A stretch of DNA of 64,000 nucleotides from NCBI GenBank assembly GCA_039000515.1, contig JBCFYV010011135.1, positions 26,592,419 through 26,656,418 on the forward strand, in the 5' to 3' direction. The stretch is from Timema cristinae. Lineage: Eukaryota > Arthropoda > Insecta > Phasmatodea > Timematidae. Position 1 is the stretch's first letter. Every line of letters begins with the position of its first letter. A model generated the notes under the pieces. That model did not search any database. It worked only from the letters and a program-made list of their open reading frames with translations, and was not told the DNA's origin. Below are positions 23,458-34,285 of the stretch, in pieces. Position numbers and translations under genes: made by a program.

Positions 23458-23685
23458 TTATTATCGTGTCTTACTACATGTTCAGTTTATACGTGATCAT
23501 TACTTTAATGCGTAAGGACGAGTAAGGAATCATATTAAAGATAATCTATAAGCATTTGCGCGGAAGGAGAATAGAAAACAAATTTGAAAAATACCACCCT
23601 CAGTAGACCCGACCTTGTCTTCTCAGCATGCCAGTTTAACACGAAATTGAAGTCTTTAAGACTATTCGGCGACTGCAAGAGGTCT
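23458..23685 (-). repeat. SINE family A
   Basis: Tail TCGTGTCTTACTACATGTTC, body TAAGCATTTGCGCGG, decayed head. Minus orientation. Confidence 0.65.
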
Positions 23686-23779
23686 ATCTATAGAATTATT
23701 TTTGTATTCATTAATATCGCATTATTTGATCAGGACAATTTTTTTATTTAAAGAGTTGAGTCAAATCGCCTATACTCCA

Positions 23780-23883
23780 TTCACGTAGAATTACTCTCTG
23801 AAAGGTCTTTTTCCTACCAATATCCTACTATATATAGATTTATGATAGGAAAAAGGCCTTTCAGAAGTCAATTCCTACGTGAA
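23780..23883. mobile_element. Hairpin MITE, 104 bp
   Basis: TTCACGTAGAATTACTCT..CTGAAAGGTCTTTTTCCTA pairs with TAGGAAAAAGGCCTTTCAG..TTCCTACGTGAA. The loop is about 25 nt, so the whole element is close to a single hairpin. Confidence 0.85.
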
Positions 23884-23884
23884 C

Positions 23885-24060
23885 AACACTATTACAAATT
23901 TGAATCTAAAATCACTTTATCTTAGTCGAATCTATAAAAAATGAATTAACTTAAGAAAATAAAATATTACAGATTAGTGGAAATAGTAATTAAATGTTGA
24001 CATTCTTACAATCCATTCATTATAATAAAGGATTTGACTACCCCGAATAAGATATTTTCT
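23885..24060. repeat. Dispersed repeat shared with 6,540-6,670
   Basis: Shares AAATTTGAATCTAAAATC-like sequence, TAATTAAATGTTGACATTC and AATCCATTCA with the earlier copy. Confidence 0.5.
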
Positions 24061-24937
24061 CAAATATCCTTAAAGGATTCAAGTTGTTTGAGAATCCCAT
24101 CTATACTATTTTCTATCTTTCATTGAAAATATTTTATTCAAACGGCACTAACTTCATGATAAATATTCAAGGTATGTCGATATTAATTACCGTGTGTAGA
24201 AATATTAACAAAACTCATCTGGTGAAGCAAGATTTTATTTATTTTGGTGAAAACAAGTGTTTGCCATCATAAACATTGCAAAAAAATAAATAAAAACCTT
24301 AGCTCGTGTGACTTGCCATTAAAGAGTTTGTGAAAAGAGACTCGACAGGTAATTAACTATACAAGCAGAAAAAGAAAAACTATAATTTAAAAAAATATAT
24401 ATAAATATGAACACGAACAAAAATGCATAATTAAGTATATTTATTTTTTAAGAAATGTTTTTAATCTAGGGTCAGTTTTTACTAGTGCAAAAATAATAAC
24501 AAAAAAGTATATAAGAGCACACTAAATCTCTCTACAACCAAAACCCCTTTGAATAAATGTGTACAGCCAGCGTAAAAAAAATGTTACCATATTTGGGTTT
24601 AGTTAAAAGAGAGTATGATATCAAGGCACACCCCTCCCCCTGTAACCAGTTACTAATATGGAGGGGGCACAGGGAGGTCTAGTGGGGTCGGGGAGGGGTT
24701 CAAACAAACTGTGGACTCCAGTTCCAAGTGCAAACACAACAGCAAGACTAAAAGCATAAACATAAACTAAGCTGAAAATAACAAACATATGTGATGCACT
24801 AAAAAAAAAAAGTTCTGCAGCTAATGATCATAAAAAAAAGAAGGGGGTAGACAAAGCGATGGGTGAGAAAGGGCTTGGGAAAGGAGGAAATAGGTTCTGT
24901 TAAAAAGCGAACATGAACATTCGAACATGAAAATTAC
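24061..24937. other. Rbfox intron, G/C-skewed patch, no gene
   Basis: AT-rich apart from 24,625-24,700, where CCCCTCCCCCTG and GGAGGGGGCACAGGG form a C-rich then G-rich pair. No repeat family assigned. Confidence 0.4.
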
Positions 24938-24958
24938 CTCATTAGCAGCGTTCCCAGC
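24938..24958 (-). CDS. Rbfox1: Rbfox 21-nt microexon, AGNAANE
   Basis: On the minus strand a T-rich tract ending GTTTCAG precedes 21 nt encoding A-G-N-A-A-N-E, followed by a GTAATT donor. The flanking exons meet in phase 0 (NYRLQ, then a run of nine alanines), so this segment can be included or skipped without changing frame. Splice sites, phase and position between two certain exons support it. The peptide itself is too short for homology and I do not recall it from other species, so it may be lineage-specific or a chance match. Confidence 0.55.
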
Positions 24959-25129
24959 CTGAAACAAACACAGAGATCAAAGACACAAGAATTTCACTGC
25001 CTACTGGTGTGATTTATTAAATTCTGTTTAGGGAAATAAATGATAATATTAAAAAAAAAAAACATTGTTGTACCTTCAGGACTTGACTTTCGGCAATTTT
25101 ATCAGTGGACAAACATTTTTACTTTTATT

Positions 25130-25412
25130 ATTATTATTATAGCACCGCGTCTTACTACTCGTTCGGGTTATACGCACTTACGCTAATGTGTAATGGTAGG
25201 GTGATTGTGAGATGAAATGTAGGGCCTACAGTTTAACGTGGAATCCGAACCACGGTGGAGGCCTGGCATTCCACACACTTCACAAGATGTCTTGTCAGAG
25301 GTGAAGGAAGGGTTTGGAAATCAGATAAATCTGTGCCGGGACAGAGGATTGAACCCCGGCCGCCAGCACAGAAGTCTGACACCTTACCCCTAGACCACAC
25401 CCTTTTACTTTT
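25130..25412 (-). repeat. SINE family B, reverse, complete
   Basis: (TTA)n, then tail ACCGCGTCTTACTACTCG and GTTCGGGTTATACGC, body CCACGGTGGAGGCCTGG, and head with GGATTGAACCCC and CCCCTAGACCAC. Confidence 0.88.
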
Positions 25413-25431
25413 ATTAACAATGATCATATGA

Positions 25432-25665
25432 GGGGGACCTGGAGGTCTAGGGGTAAGGTGTCAGAATGTATTAAGGGTCCAGGGTTTAAATTCTGGTTCC
25501 GGCACGAACTTATCTGATTACCAAACCCCTTTGTTCAACTCTGGCAAAGTGTGTGGAGTGCCAGAAGCCCCCCCCCTCCCCTCGTGGTTCGGAGCCCACG
25601 TTAAACGGTAGGTCCCTTCTGCTCTGTCCTCACCTCGAGCATTAGCCCCGGGGCCCCCAACACTC
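25432..25665 (+). repeat. SINE family B, plus copy, truncated tail
   Basis: Head GGAGGTCTAGGGGTAAGGTG, body GATTACCAAACCCC and GTGTGTGGAGTGCCAG. The tail is lost after CGAGCATTAGC. It is head-to-head with the copy ending at 25,412, separated by about 20 bp. Confidence 0.75.
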
Positions 25666-25929
25666 GTTATAAGTTATTGCATCAGTATTTAATGTTTTAG
25701 GTATTAATTGTGTCCCTCTGTACATTTGTTCTATTATACAAACCCTGTAAGGCCATCTAACATTAGAAGATAATTTTGTTAACACCGCGGAATAACCCGC
25801 TTCAGTGGCCGAATGATCCAAGTGTCATAAATGAGTATAACATGATGCTGAACGCAATAAAAGAAAAACACCGAGAGACTAAATATCTACTAGTTTTTTT
25901 TTTGTGTTTAAATATTTAATCAAATTACC

Positions 25930-26025
25930 TGACATTACCCTTTATTCGCAGACACTAAAAATTTCCTCCGACTTTTCCAAGCTTTCCGTTTTCCCTGCTG
26001 GTAGCCACCGTAGCTTATATATGAT
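25930..26025. repeat. Repeat-family end (CCGACTTTTCC type)
   Basis: TTCCTCCGACTTTTCC and TTTTCCCTGCTGGTAGCCACC match the ends seen at 11,060, 21,500 and 26,900. Confidence 0.5.
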
Positions 26026-26224
26026 AAATAAAATGGCCACTTCACAGTACAGTATTGAAGGTGAATAAGGGGAGAACATCACAAATATCAATCAGCTAAT
26101 TTAGAATTATCACTTACGTTTAGCGAATAGGCTTATTAACAGCTTAATTTGATTGGCAGAGATGACGAAGATTATTTAAAGAAAGTGCAGTCATATTAGA
26201 ACGAAGTGCTTGAAAAAAAAAAAA

Positions 26225-26440
26225 AAACACTTCCTAGATGGGTTTCGAACCCTTAACATTTTTCGTTACTGGCAAACTAGACAATATGATCGAATAAATT
26301 GATAAATGACACCTAGAAAGCGGAATTAAAGCCGGGCCTTTTGGCTTGGTATGCCAATACTCTACCACTGAGCTACACAAGAGTTATCCTGTGCTTAGGG
26401 GCATTTTTCAATCATATTACAAGGCAGATATACTTGATTG
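26225..26440 (-). repeat. SINE family D, reverse, with a second tRNA-like head
   Basis: 26,300-26,440 is a minus-strand copy: ATGACACCTAGAAAG, then CTCTACCACTGAGCTAC, then the lead region with CAATCATATTACAAGGCAG. Just before it, 26,228-26,290 is another tRNA-like piece (GGGTTTCGAACCC). Confidence 0.65.
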
Positions 26441-26589
26441 TATAGTAGAGACGCGCGAGACTCGAAAATATCTTGAAAATTCTAGGGTAAAATAATCTCT
26501 ATCTAGTCTAGAAAGTTTGAAAATTATGTTTGAAAATTCGAGAAATAATGATGAAAATATTTAACACGGTGGCTAAAAGAACATATTTT

Positions 26590-26935
26590 ACAAAATTCCC
26601 CGACTTTTGCAGGCAACATTTTTCAATCCCCCCCCCGACCACTTTTTTCCAGTTTTAATTATGGATGATGACTTGTTTATTTATTATTGATCACATATTA
26701 AAAAAAAAGTTTGTATTTACAAAACAGTTTTATCAGTTATTATAAAAAATATTTTTTTATTTAGGTATTATTGGCCTTTTTATTTAGTGTTTGTTTGTGA
26801 AATTAATGGAATATTTTAGACATATTTTTTTAATTCCCCGACTTTTCCTTATTTTTAGTTAAATTCCCTGACATTTCCCTTTTTCCCAAAAATTCCCTGA
26901 CTTTTCCATGTTTCCCTGTTTGTAGTCACCATGAA
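26590..26935. repeat. Clustered CCGACTTTTCC-type repeat fragments
   Basis: Four variants of AATTCCCTGACTTTTCC in 350 bp, ending TTTCCCTGTTTGTAGTCACC. Same family as at 10.4-11.1 kb. No clean ends found. Confidence 0.5.
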
Positions 26936-27187
26936 CTAAAAAAAAGGGCAAATAATGGCCATAATAAATTATAAAACCAAACCTGGAATTTATTATTTCA
27001 GATAATACCGTAATAGCCCAAAAATAGCCCCCCCCCCTCCCACCAAAAAAAGCATTTATTAAGAAATATTTTGGTTATAAATATGGTTTTTCAATACCAA
27101 ACTTTGCTTATATAAGGTGTTACAATATGAAATTAAATTATAAATGCTGTTCATTGTAACTACCTATCACTAATTTATTTATTTATT

Positions 27188-27432
27188 TATTTAGCATCAT
27201 GTCTTACTACCCGTCCGGGTTATACGCTTAAGTACTAATTACGCTAATGGATTAGGAACTGGGAAGGGTGAATTTTAGAGGAAGTGAACCTGCATTTGCG
27301 TGGAGGGATAATGGCAAACCATTTAGGAAAAACCACCCCCAGTTCACCTGACTGAGATTCGAACCTCGATCTCCCCGTCCTCGGCAGTCGAGCTCAACAC
27401 GACTAGCTTGTAAGCTATCTACGGCACTGAGG
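27188..27432 (-). repeat. SINE family A, well preserved
   Basis: Follows an (ATTT)n run. Tail CATGTCTTACTACCCGTCC, body ACCTGCATTTGCGTGG, head with GATTCGAACCTCG. Minus orientation. Confidence 0.88.
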
Positions 27433-27947
27433 AGGGTCACTATTTTATTAGTTGCATTTAAAATATGTATGAGAATCTAAAGCAAGCGCCAGCTCAAATG
27501 CCAAAAAAAAAGAACTCTATAAACTATATATTTACTTTAATAAAAATAATCTATATTTTTTTTTACTTTCAAAGAGCGTTTTATCATCTCGTGTCTCGAT
27601 ACTTTCTCCCAACTAGACTAAGTGAGTTTGGCACATTTGGTAACTTTGATGTATGGTTTTAATAGACTTATAAGAACAGACGGGATATAGACTAAAAAGT
27701 TGAACTGTTTTGCAGAAACCATTGGTTTTTTTTAAAGCTTACACAATAATTTGTATCCGTCTTAATAAAAAAACAACAATGCTTTAAATTAATACAATAT
27801 CTCAAATATTTTATTTTGAAAGTTAAAGGGAGTTCTCCCATGAAGCGGCAGTTACGTACTGGAAGGAACTAGCGCTATAGAAAACATGAATGAATATTAA
27901 TACATGGGTTACAAATCATCGCAACCACTGTAATATCTCTATGAAGG

Positions 27948-28145
27948 AACACAGCACCTTTGCTCAGTTGGTAGCATGTTTGTCTACTGAGCTAAACAGT
28001 ACCGAGGTCGATTCCCGGGACGGCAGGAAATTCTTTTCATCGGTGAAAAGTTGGGGTTCCCCATTTCACAGTGATAAATTAACAGTCGGAGGGCTGGAGG
28101 TTGTATCTGTCCCAAGAATTAAGTTAGTTTTATAAGTCGTATGTT
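27948..28145 (+). repeat. SINE family C
   Basis: Head CTTTGCTCAGTTGGTAGCAT and GGTCGATTCCCGGG, body CATCGGTGAAAAGTTGGGG and CACAGTGATAAATTAAC. Confidence 0.8.
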
Positions 28146-29091
28146 GATAAAAATCAGCCGGTTCAGAAAGTGAGTGTTAAATACCTCAAATAAGTGAAAA
28201 AAATTATATAAAAAATCCACGAAAGAAAGCACAATTCTATAATTACCTGAAGCCTAAAGGGTTGGGGAAACAATTAAGTAAGCGGCATTGGAATGGAAAT
28301 AGACTGAGGCAGGCGTCTTTACAGTCCCAGAGGGGGGGTGGGGAACAAGATAGAAGACGCAGGAAATCGCATAATAAACATCTAGAGATCGTGTTATAGA
28401 AAAACCATCCCTATTCCCTTAATCGCGTTACATACAAAACTTTTGTATAGTTACAAATAAAATAATAAAATCGTATCAATATGATTTTCTATAATTTAAT
28501 TTATTTCTATCAACTTTTAAAATTTTTTTTTTTTAAAAACGAGAGAGGAAATGGTATCTAGACACGAGATTTGAAACTGTGTTCGACCATATTGCTGTAG
28601 TTACAACGGCCACCATCTGGGATGAGTGACAAGAAATACCAGCTCTAGCGTGTGCAATTGGATTCCCGACACAACTTGCTTAAACACCTTGTGCCATACA
28701 ATGATGGCTGTTGTTAACTGCAGCAGAAAAGTCGAAAGTTGCCATTTCTTCAAAGGCTTAAGCTAAAAAATATTATATTAATTCAATCAATGGCCGGAGA
28801 AAATTTCAAAGCATATATCTAAACAAACTACAGTTAAAAAAGTGGTATTTATATAAATTATGTTAACTAATCGTTTCAAAACGAAAACAACAAAGTAAAG
28901 AAAAAATCATATTTAGTTGTGGGTTTTTTTTACTTTGCATTTGTAGGGGATTATCAAAGATTAAAAAAAAATGCAAGCCTATTCAAAAACAATTTTTCTA
29001 TGTGCTTTTGAATTAATTTTAACGCTTTCTGTAAAATGTAATGGGGAATTTTGAGTTTCCAGCTAGATCTTTAAATACGTTTGATTTTTTT
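28146..29091. other. Rbfox intron, no gene recognised
   Basis: Moderately GC-rich patch at 28,555-28,760 with a faint tRNA-like part (GATTTGAAACTGTG) but no exon with consistent phase. Confidence 0.35.
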
Positions 29092-29340
29092 TAGCACCAC
29101 ATCACACAGGCTGCAGAGGTTACATGTATATGTGCTAATTATGCCAATTAATTAGGGATGAGGAAGGCTGAATTTCGAGGAAGTGTAACTGAACTTGCGT
29201 GGAAGGAAGCGGATCCGAAATTTTAAAAATTAGAGAAAAAAGTAATGGTAAATTTCGAGATTCCCATGAACTGGTTCAGTAACTGTTCATACTAAATTAT
29301 TAGAGGTAGAGAATTTAACCGTTGAGGCAATATTTGAGTT
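29092..29340 (-). repeat. SINE family A, diverged
   Basis: TTTAGCACCACATCACAC tail, body TGCGTGGAAGGAAGC, decayed head. Minus orientation. Confidence 0.55.
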
Positions 29341-29401
29341 ATTTTAGCCAAATCTTTTTTTTTGTTATAAAAATGCAAAAGATACAGACTTTTAAGATCT
29401 T

Positions 29402-29490
29402 TTTAGCACCGCATCTTACGACCCGTTTGGGTTATACGCTTAAGTACTAATTTAGCTAATGGATTAGGAATGGGAAAGGTTGGATAGTCC
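29402..29490 (-). repeat. SINE family A, 3' tail only
   Basis: TTTAGCACCGCATCTTACGA through GTTTGGGTTATACGC and AATGGATTAGGAATGGG, then it stops. This is a 5'-truncated copy on the minus strand, as LINE-type retrotransposition often leaves. Confidence 0.75.
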
Positions 29491-31480
29491 AACAAATCCA
29501 GAACGTTCAATCAAGTTGCTCAATGATGTATAGTCTGTTCTTGTTTTAACGTTCTTTATGAATACCAACTAAACAAATGCACAAAAACAAAACATTAGAA
29601 AATTTCAGTCAAAAAACTCACCTACAGCCGTAAATGTGAAGTTTGATTGTAAATGGGTAGTAAAATCACACCATGTAAGCAGGAATGTTTTTTTTAAACC
29701 GCATGATGCAATATTAAAAAAGGAGATTTTTTAGAAAAAAAATAATTGGGTGCTAAAATAATGTGTCATACTCCAACAAAGTCAAGTCATCAATTCAATC
29801 ATAATTTAAGTAGGTAAATAAATAGTTTTTGGTCCACTATGGTAAAAAATTAATTCAAATTTAAAATAATATTCTGAAGTATTTCTTTAAAATTAAAGTT
29901 TCCCTTTTTGGGTTCAATCGTCGGTGGTTGCTGAATTTTTCTGTGAAACAGTTTTTTCAGGAACGGGGCCAAACTCGGCCTCGTGAGGACAAATGAGCTA
30001 CTCAAATAAACAAGTACCAGCCCCGGTCTAAAAAACCGAGATTGTGCTGACCATATGATACCCTCCATCCGCAAATGTTGGCACTACCATCACTAAACCG
30101 CTTGGTCGATATAGCTCAATTGTAGGTTAATCCACTGAGGCTTTTTTTTTTGTCACAACTTTCTTATTAAAAAAAACTTTTCCAAATTTTTCCAGACACT
30201 TTAGCAATAAGTAGAGAACATTTTATTAGATAATAAAAAAAAATTCATAGGGATGTCATGTCATTGATGTTTATAACTGGAATATTTTGACTCAAGGGAG
30301 GTGGGAGTAGAATGTGAATGATAAAGACATGACAAAGCAATATTTTGAGAAAAAGAGGTGCGAGTAGAAATTGACAGTATTTCGGGGTACACTTTGTAAC
30401 CATAGACTATCAAGTGTTACTCTCGCAATAAATTGGATTTCTGGTGACATTAAGGTCAGGATTCAAATCTTGCCTGGATGTGCTTAAAGTATTTTTTTTT
30501 CTTTACCAAAAAATGGTTCATCACTCTCTCTCTATCTCCAGAAAAATAGGGTTATATTTCCTCAATTTAAGTCTAACCTCCTGATCCCTACTTAATTAGT
30601 ATAAATATATGGCTAGGCTGGTAGAAAGAGGCAATGAACAATCATACAAAAGCGCATGCAGGCTCAAAAGATTTTTTTTCTCCAGAACTAGATCAAAATG
30701 TCGCTTAGTTGACGGGCTAAAATGACATTCAAAATTACACAATGAATAACAAACACCACGATACAAAAAAAAAACTTGCGCGTGCTAGTGGCATGCACAG
30801 TCAAATAATTACACTGCTTCCGACTCTCCCAAATGTCAAACCTTTATGAGAAATGTGATTTAACTATTTGTAATCCTGCAATATCCCGAATTACATGTAA
30901 TACCACAGTGGGTTTAACCGAATCACAGCAATATTCCTGAGTTACAGGTAATACACCAAAGTGATTAGTTGAATTACAGTGCACTAAATGAATTTAAGTT
31001 TTATAGAAGTGTTTAAATCTAAATACCCTGTTTGCAAATATTTTTTTTAACTAAATGGGGGCAAAATTGAAAATCTATCAATTTTTCACAATATGTATAT
31101 CAAAAACACAAGTTGCAGGTTGAGCTAAAAAGCCAAAGGTAGTGGGTTTGATTCCTGTATCTAGGTGTCAATTTTTTTTTTCAACTAATTAAAACCAATC
31201 TTTCACATTCCAATATTTAAAATAAAGCAGATGCAACGTCTCAAAGTCAATTGATAAAAAGCACAGTTGTTTCATGCGATGCAAAAAAAAAAAAAAAAAA
31301 AAAGAGAGAGGTTAATAAAAAATTATTTGGAATATCCAAAACTATCAGAGTGCAGACAATAAAAAATAAACACAACGAAATGAATAAAGTGATTGGATAA
31401 GTAATCATTAGAAAAATTACACACAAAGATAAAAAAAAAAAGACTTAACACATTTAAGGGTACAAGAGAAAAAGGTGGAT
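29491..31480. other. Rbfox intron with tRNA-like fragments
   Basis: 30,408-30,490 (GGTCAGGATTCAAATCTTG) and 31,105-31,175 (GGGTTTGATTCCTGTATC) are plus-oriented tRNA-like fragments. Otherwise AT-rich without recognisable genes. Confidence 0.45.
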
Positions 31481-31489
31481 AGTACAATT

Positions 31490-31930
31490 TAAGCTTCAAT
31501 TGAGTTTAATGCTTCAAAATGTTAGACAATCATAAGACCTTTCTAATACACTTTAGATTATGGTTAAAATAGGTCTCTGTCATATTTAAATTAAGTTAGT
31601 GCTACCATCTTTTGGACGATCATGAAATCTTTCTAATGTACTTTATATTATGGTTAAAAGAGGTCTGTCATATTTAAATTAAGTTAGTGCTGCCATCTGT
31701 TGGCCAATCATGAAATCTTTCTAATACACTTTAGATTATGGTTAAAAGAGGTCTCTGTCATATTTAAATTGAGTTAGTGCTGCTATCTGTTAAATAATCA
31801 TGAGACCTTCCAAATGTAATTTATATTATGGTTAAAAGCGGTCTCTGTCATATTTAGATTGAGTTAGTGCTGCCATCTGTTAGAAAATCATGAGAACTTT
31901 CATTTTAGATTATGGTTAAAAGAGGACAAT
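31490..31930. repeat. ~89-bp satellite, five copies
   Basis: TTTAGATTATGGTTAAAAGA recurs at intervals of 87-91 bp, followed each time by GTCATATTTAAATT and GTGCTGCCATCTGTT. The same unit occurs in reverse at 56,835-57,110. Confidence 0.9.
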
Positions 31931-32622
31931 TTTCGTATTTTAATTAAATTAAAAAAGAAAGTATTTGATGAGGTCCTCGAGATATTTAGTTGTATTAGTT
32001 ATCCAAGAAACTGTGTGTAGTATGAAATTCCTCCCTTTTCCCTTATACCCTTCATTTTGTATCAATATAATTTCTTTTTTTTACAAAATTTCTTTTAAAT
32101 TTCTCATGGATAAAGTGCTGTAACCATGAAAACTTTAGAGCTCAACTTTGGAGTTAAACATTTTATATTCCCAAAAAGTAAACAAAAGTGGGTTTTACAA
32201 TTTTATATGTCTTAACTCAGGGTTACAGAACATTTTATTCTATACAAATCTTGATTTTGATTCTAATTCTAAGCTCAAGGTTTGTTTAATAATTACAAAT
32301 TTTTTTTTTAAATTGTTTGAGTGATTATATTCAAAATTGATCCCTGGGGAATTCTTTTACGTAATTAATCAAACTAGGGCTTTTCCCCCTCTTCTTCCCC
32401 CCCCCCCCCCCCAAATGACTTAGTAGTTTTGTTCAAAATGTATGTTTGAATAATGTTAATGAGAGTAAGAAGTACAGAGAGATAGTTTTCCTCAAGATAA
32501 CTATTTAAGGTAGTATAAATAACAAATTTGTGTGTAAAATAGTGAAATAAATGAAAATTATTTAAAATTTATACTCGACAAGATTGTCTGTTGGCTCAGG
32601 TTGAAAGTATTTGTTCACTCAC
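31931..32622. other. Rbfox intron, nothing recognised
   Basis: AT-rich downstream flank of exon 32686-32623. Contains a 16-base C run at 32,397-32,412. Confidence 0.4.
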
Positions 32623-32686
32623 CTGAAGTCTGTAGTTAGGATCAGCCTGTGCTGCATGTGCTGCTAAGAAAGGATCGTAGTAGACA
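32623..32686 (-). CDS. Rbfox1: Rbfox exon VYYDPFLAAHAAQ..NYRLQ
   Basis: A 64-nt minus-strand exon: one base completes the preceding proline codon, then 21 codons run from VYYDPF to NYRLQ, ending in phase 0. The acceptor is CCAACAG with a rather weak pyrimidine tract; the donor GTGAGT is near consensus. The peptide corresponds to the VYQDGFYG-containing segment of vertebrate RBFOX and matches the arthropod form with DPNYRLQ. In the +1 frame the exon carries an early TAG, so an upstream 35-nt frame-shifting exon would end translation here (see 34870-34904). Confidence 0.94.
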
Positions 32687-32887
32687 CTGTTGGCAACAAT
32701 GAACGAAACCATTATGTCAACACACACACACACATACACATTAAAAGAAATGTAGTAATATGCTTTTACATCACGTTTGGAAACTTATCGAGAATCGATG
32801 CAATAAAGAAACGTTTGTTTTCCCCTTTTATTCACTCCTTACAATATGATTTTATTGCTCTCGACATTGCCAGGTAGCTTTTTTTTT

Positions 32888-33122
32888 TTAGCAGCGTGTT
32901 TTACTACCTGTTCAGGTTATACGTTTATGTACTAATTGTGATAATGGGTTTAAGGATTAAGTAGGTTATATTAATAGTAAATGTACCCGCATTTATGTGG
33001 AGAAAAAGTGAAAACCATTTTGGAAAAACTGTACACCCGACCAAGATTTGAACCTTAATATCCCCGTTATCGGCAGTCTGGTCTACTGTGAGTGTAGTGC
33101 TTTATGCCGCGCAGCCACCAAA
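32888..33122 (-). repeat. SINE family A
   Basis: Tail GTGTTTTACTACCTGTTCAG, body GTACCCGCATTTATGTGG, head GATTTGAACC and GCCGCGCAGCCACC. Minus orientation. Confidence 0.8.
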
Positions 33123-33124
33123 GT

Positions 33125-33330
33125 GGACGCCAGTGTAGTTAAGAGCCCACTTGACGGAGAAGATTTTTGAGGTAATCTACCCGCATTTGCGTGGAAAGAG
33201 TGTGAGAAACAGTTAAAAAAAAAAAAAACCTTAGTAAACTCGACCAGAAATCAAACCCTGATCTGATCTTCAAAAGGCCAGTCCTAACACATTAGTGAAA
33301 CCTTCGATCATTCAACCAGTGAAGCTGATT
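33125..33330 (-). repeat. SINE family A, second copy in tandem
   Basis: Starts inside the body (CTACCCGCATTTGCGTGG) directly behind the previous copy and ends in a decayed head. Same orientation. Confidence 0.6.
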
Positions 33331-33414
33331 AGACAATTTCTATTCCAGTATCAATGAACAATGATTGTATCCTTAATGTTCCCTTCAAAACAGATTTTTA
33401 TCATTAGATAAATT

Positions 33415-33565
33415 CTAAAAATTGAAAAATTACACCTAGACATGGGAATCAAACCCGGGACCTTTGACTTACCACACCAATGCTCTTACCACTGAGCTAA
33501 CCAAGATTCGTCCCGTGTCAAGGTAATTATTCACTCATATTTTAAGGCAGAGTCTGTGATGGACG
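33415..33565 (-). repeat. SINE family D, left arm of a head-to-head pair
   Basis: Reads on the minus strand: lead with TTAAAATATGAGTG, A-box-like TTAGCTCAGTGGTAAGAGC, B-box GGGTTTGATTCCC. About 150 bp match the right arm at 33,770 in inverse orientation. Confidence 0.8.
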
Positions 33566-33769
33566 TGTGGAAATCGTCGGCTACAAATATGTGATTTTAT
33601 TAATATCACGAGCTATCAGATAACGCAGCCACCTTAGACTCAGTAGTTGGCTTAATGCTGTCACTTGTACAATTATTATAATTTTAAAGGATTGCATATT
33701 TAATAATGAAATAGCCAAAGCTATTATTTATGCTTTTTAGTGAGGATTTTGTAGCCAACAATTTCCGTG

Positions 33770-33990
33770 TGTCAATCATATATTCTGCCTTAAAATATGA
33801 GTGAAGAATGACTCTGGTCACGGGATTATTCCTGGATAGCTCAGTGGTTAGAGCATTGGCGTACTAAGCCAAAGGTCCCGGGTTCGATTCCTGTGTCCAG
33901 ATGTCATTTTTAAATTTTCAGAATATGATATCTAGATGGAGTAATCCTCACTAAAAAGCATAAATAATAGCTTTTGCTATTTGATTATTA
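33770..33990 (+). repeat. SINE family D, right arm of a head-to-head pair
   Basis: TTAAAATATGAGTGAAGAAT lead, A-box TAGCTCAGTGGTTAGAGCA, B-box GGGTTCGATTCC, then the tail AATCCTCACTAAAAAGCA. The tail piece also appears inverted at 33,699-33,753. Confidence 0.82.
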
Positions 33991-34124
33991 ATAATTTAAA
34001 TAACAAACTATTTATTGCTAGCCCCCTTTTTTTGAAATGTTGCCAGGCCCCAAAATTGATTTGTTTTCCACACAGACCCCCAGCAAAATAAAAGAACCAA
34101 ATACAAATCTATCAACAGCAACTG

Positions 34125-34285
34125 CAAGCCGCCAAGGTGTTGTGAAGGCGGTTTTTCCAAAATGGTTTAAACCTCCCTAAATGAAAAACTCTAGATATAA
34201 CCTTCCTAATTCCTAAACCATTAGAGTAATTAGTGAATAAGTGCGTAGCACAAATGGGTAGTAAGATACCGTGAAAAAAAAACTT
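34125..34285 (+). repeat. SINE family A, the only plus-strand copy
   Basis: Reads AAGGCGGTTTTTCCAAAATG, then CTAATTCCTAAACCATTAG and AATGGGTAGTAAGATACCG, the reverse of all other copies. 5'-truncated. Confidence 0.65.

Noticed and set aside
31490..31930. CRISPR-like array
   Set aside because: Whole 88-90-bp units repeat without unique spacers, in a eukaryotic genome; it is a satellite.
33838..33905. A true tRNA gene (also 38,290, 55,430 and others)
   Set aside because: A and B boxes are good, but the acceptor stems do not close and the sequences continue into repeated SINE bodies.
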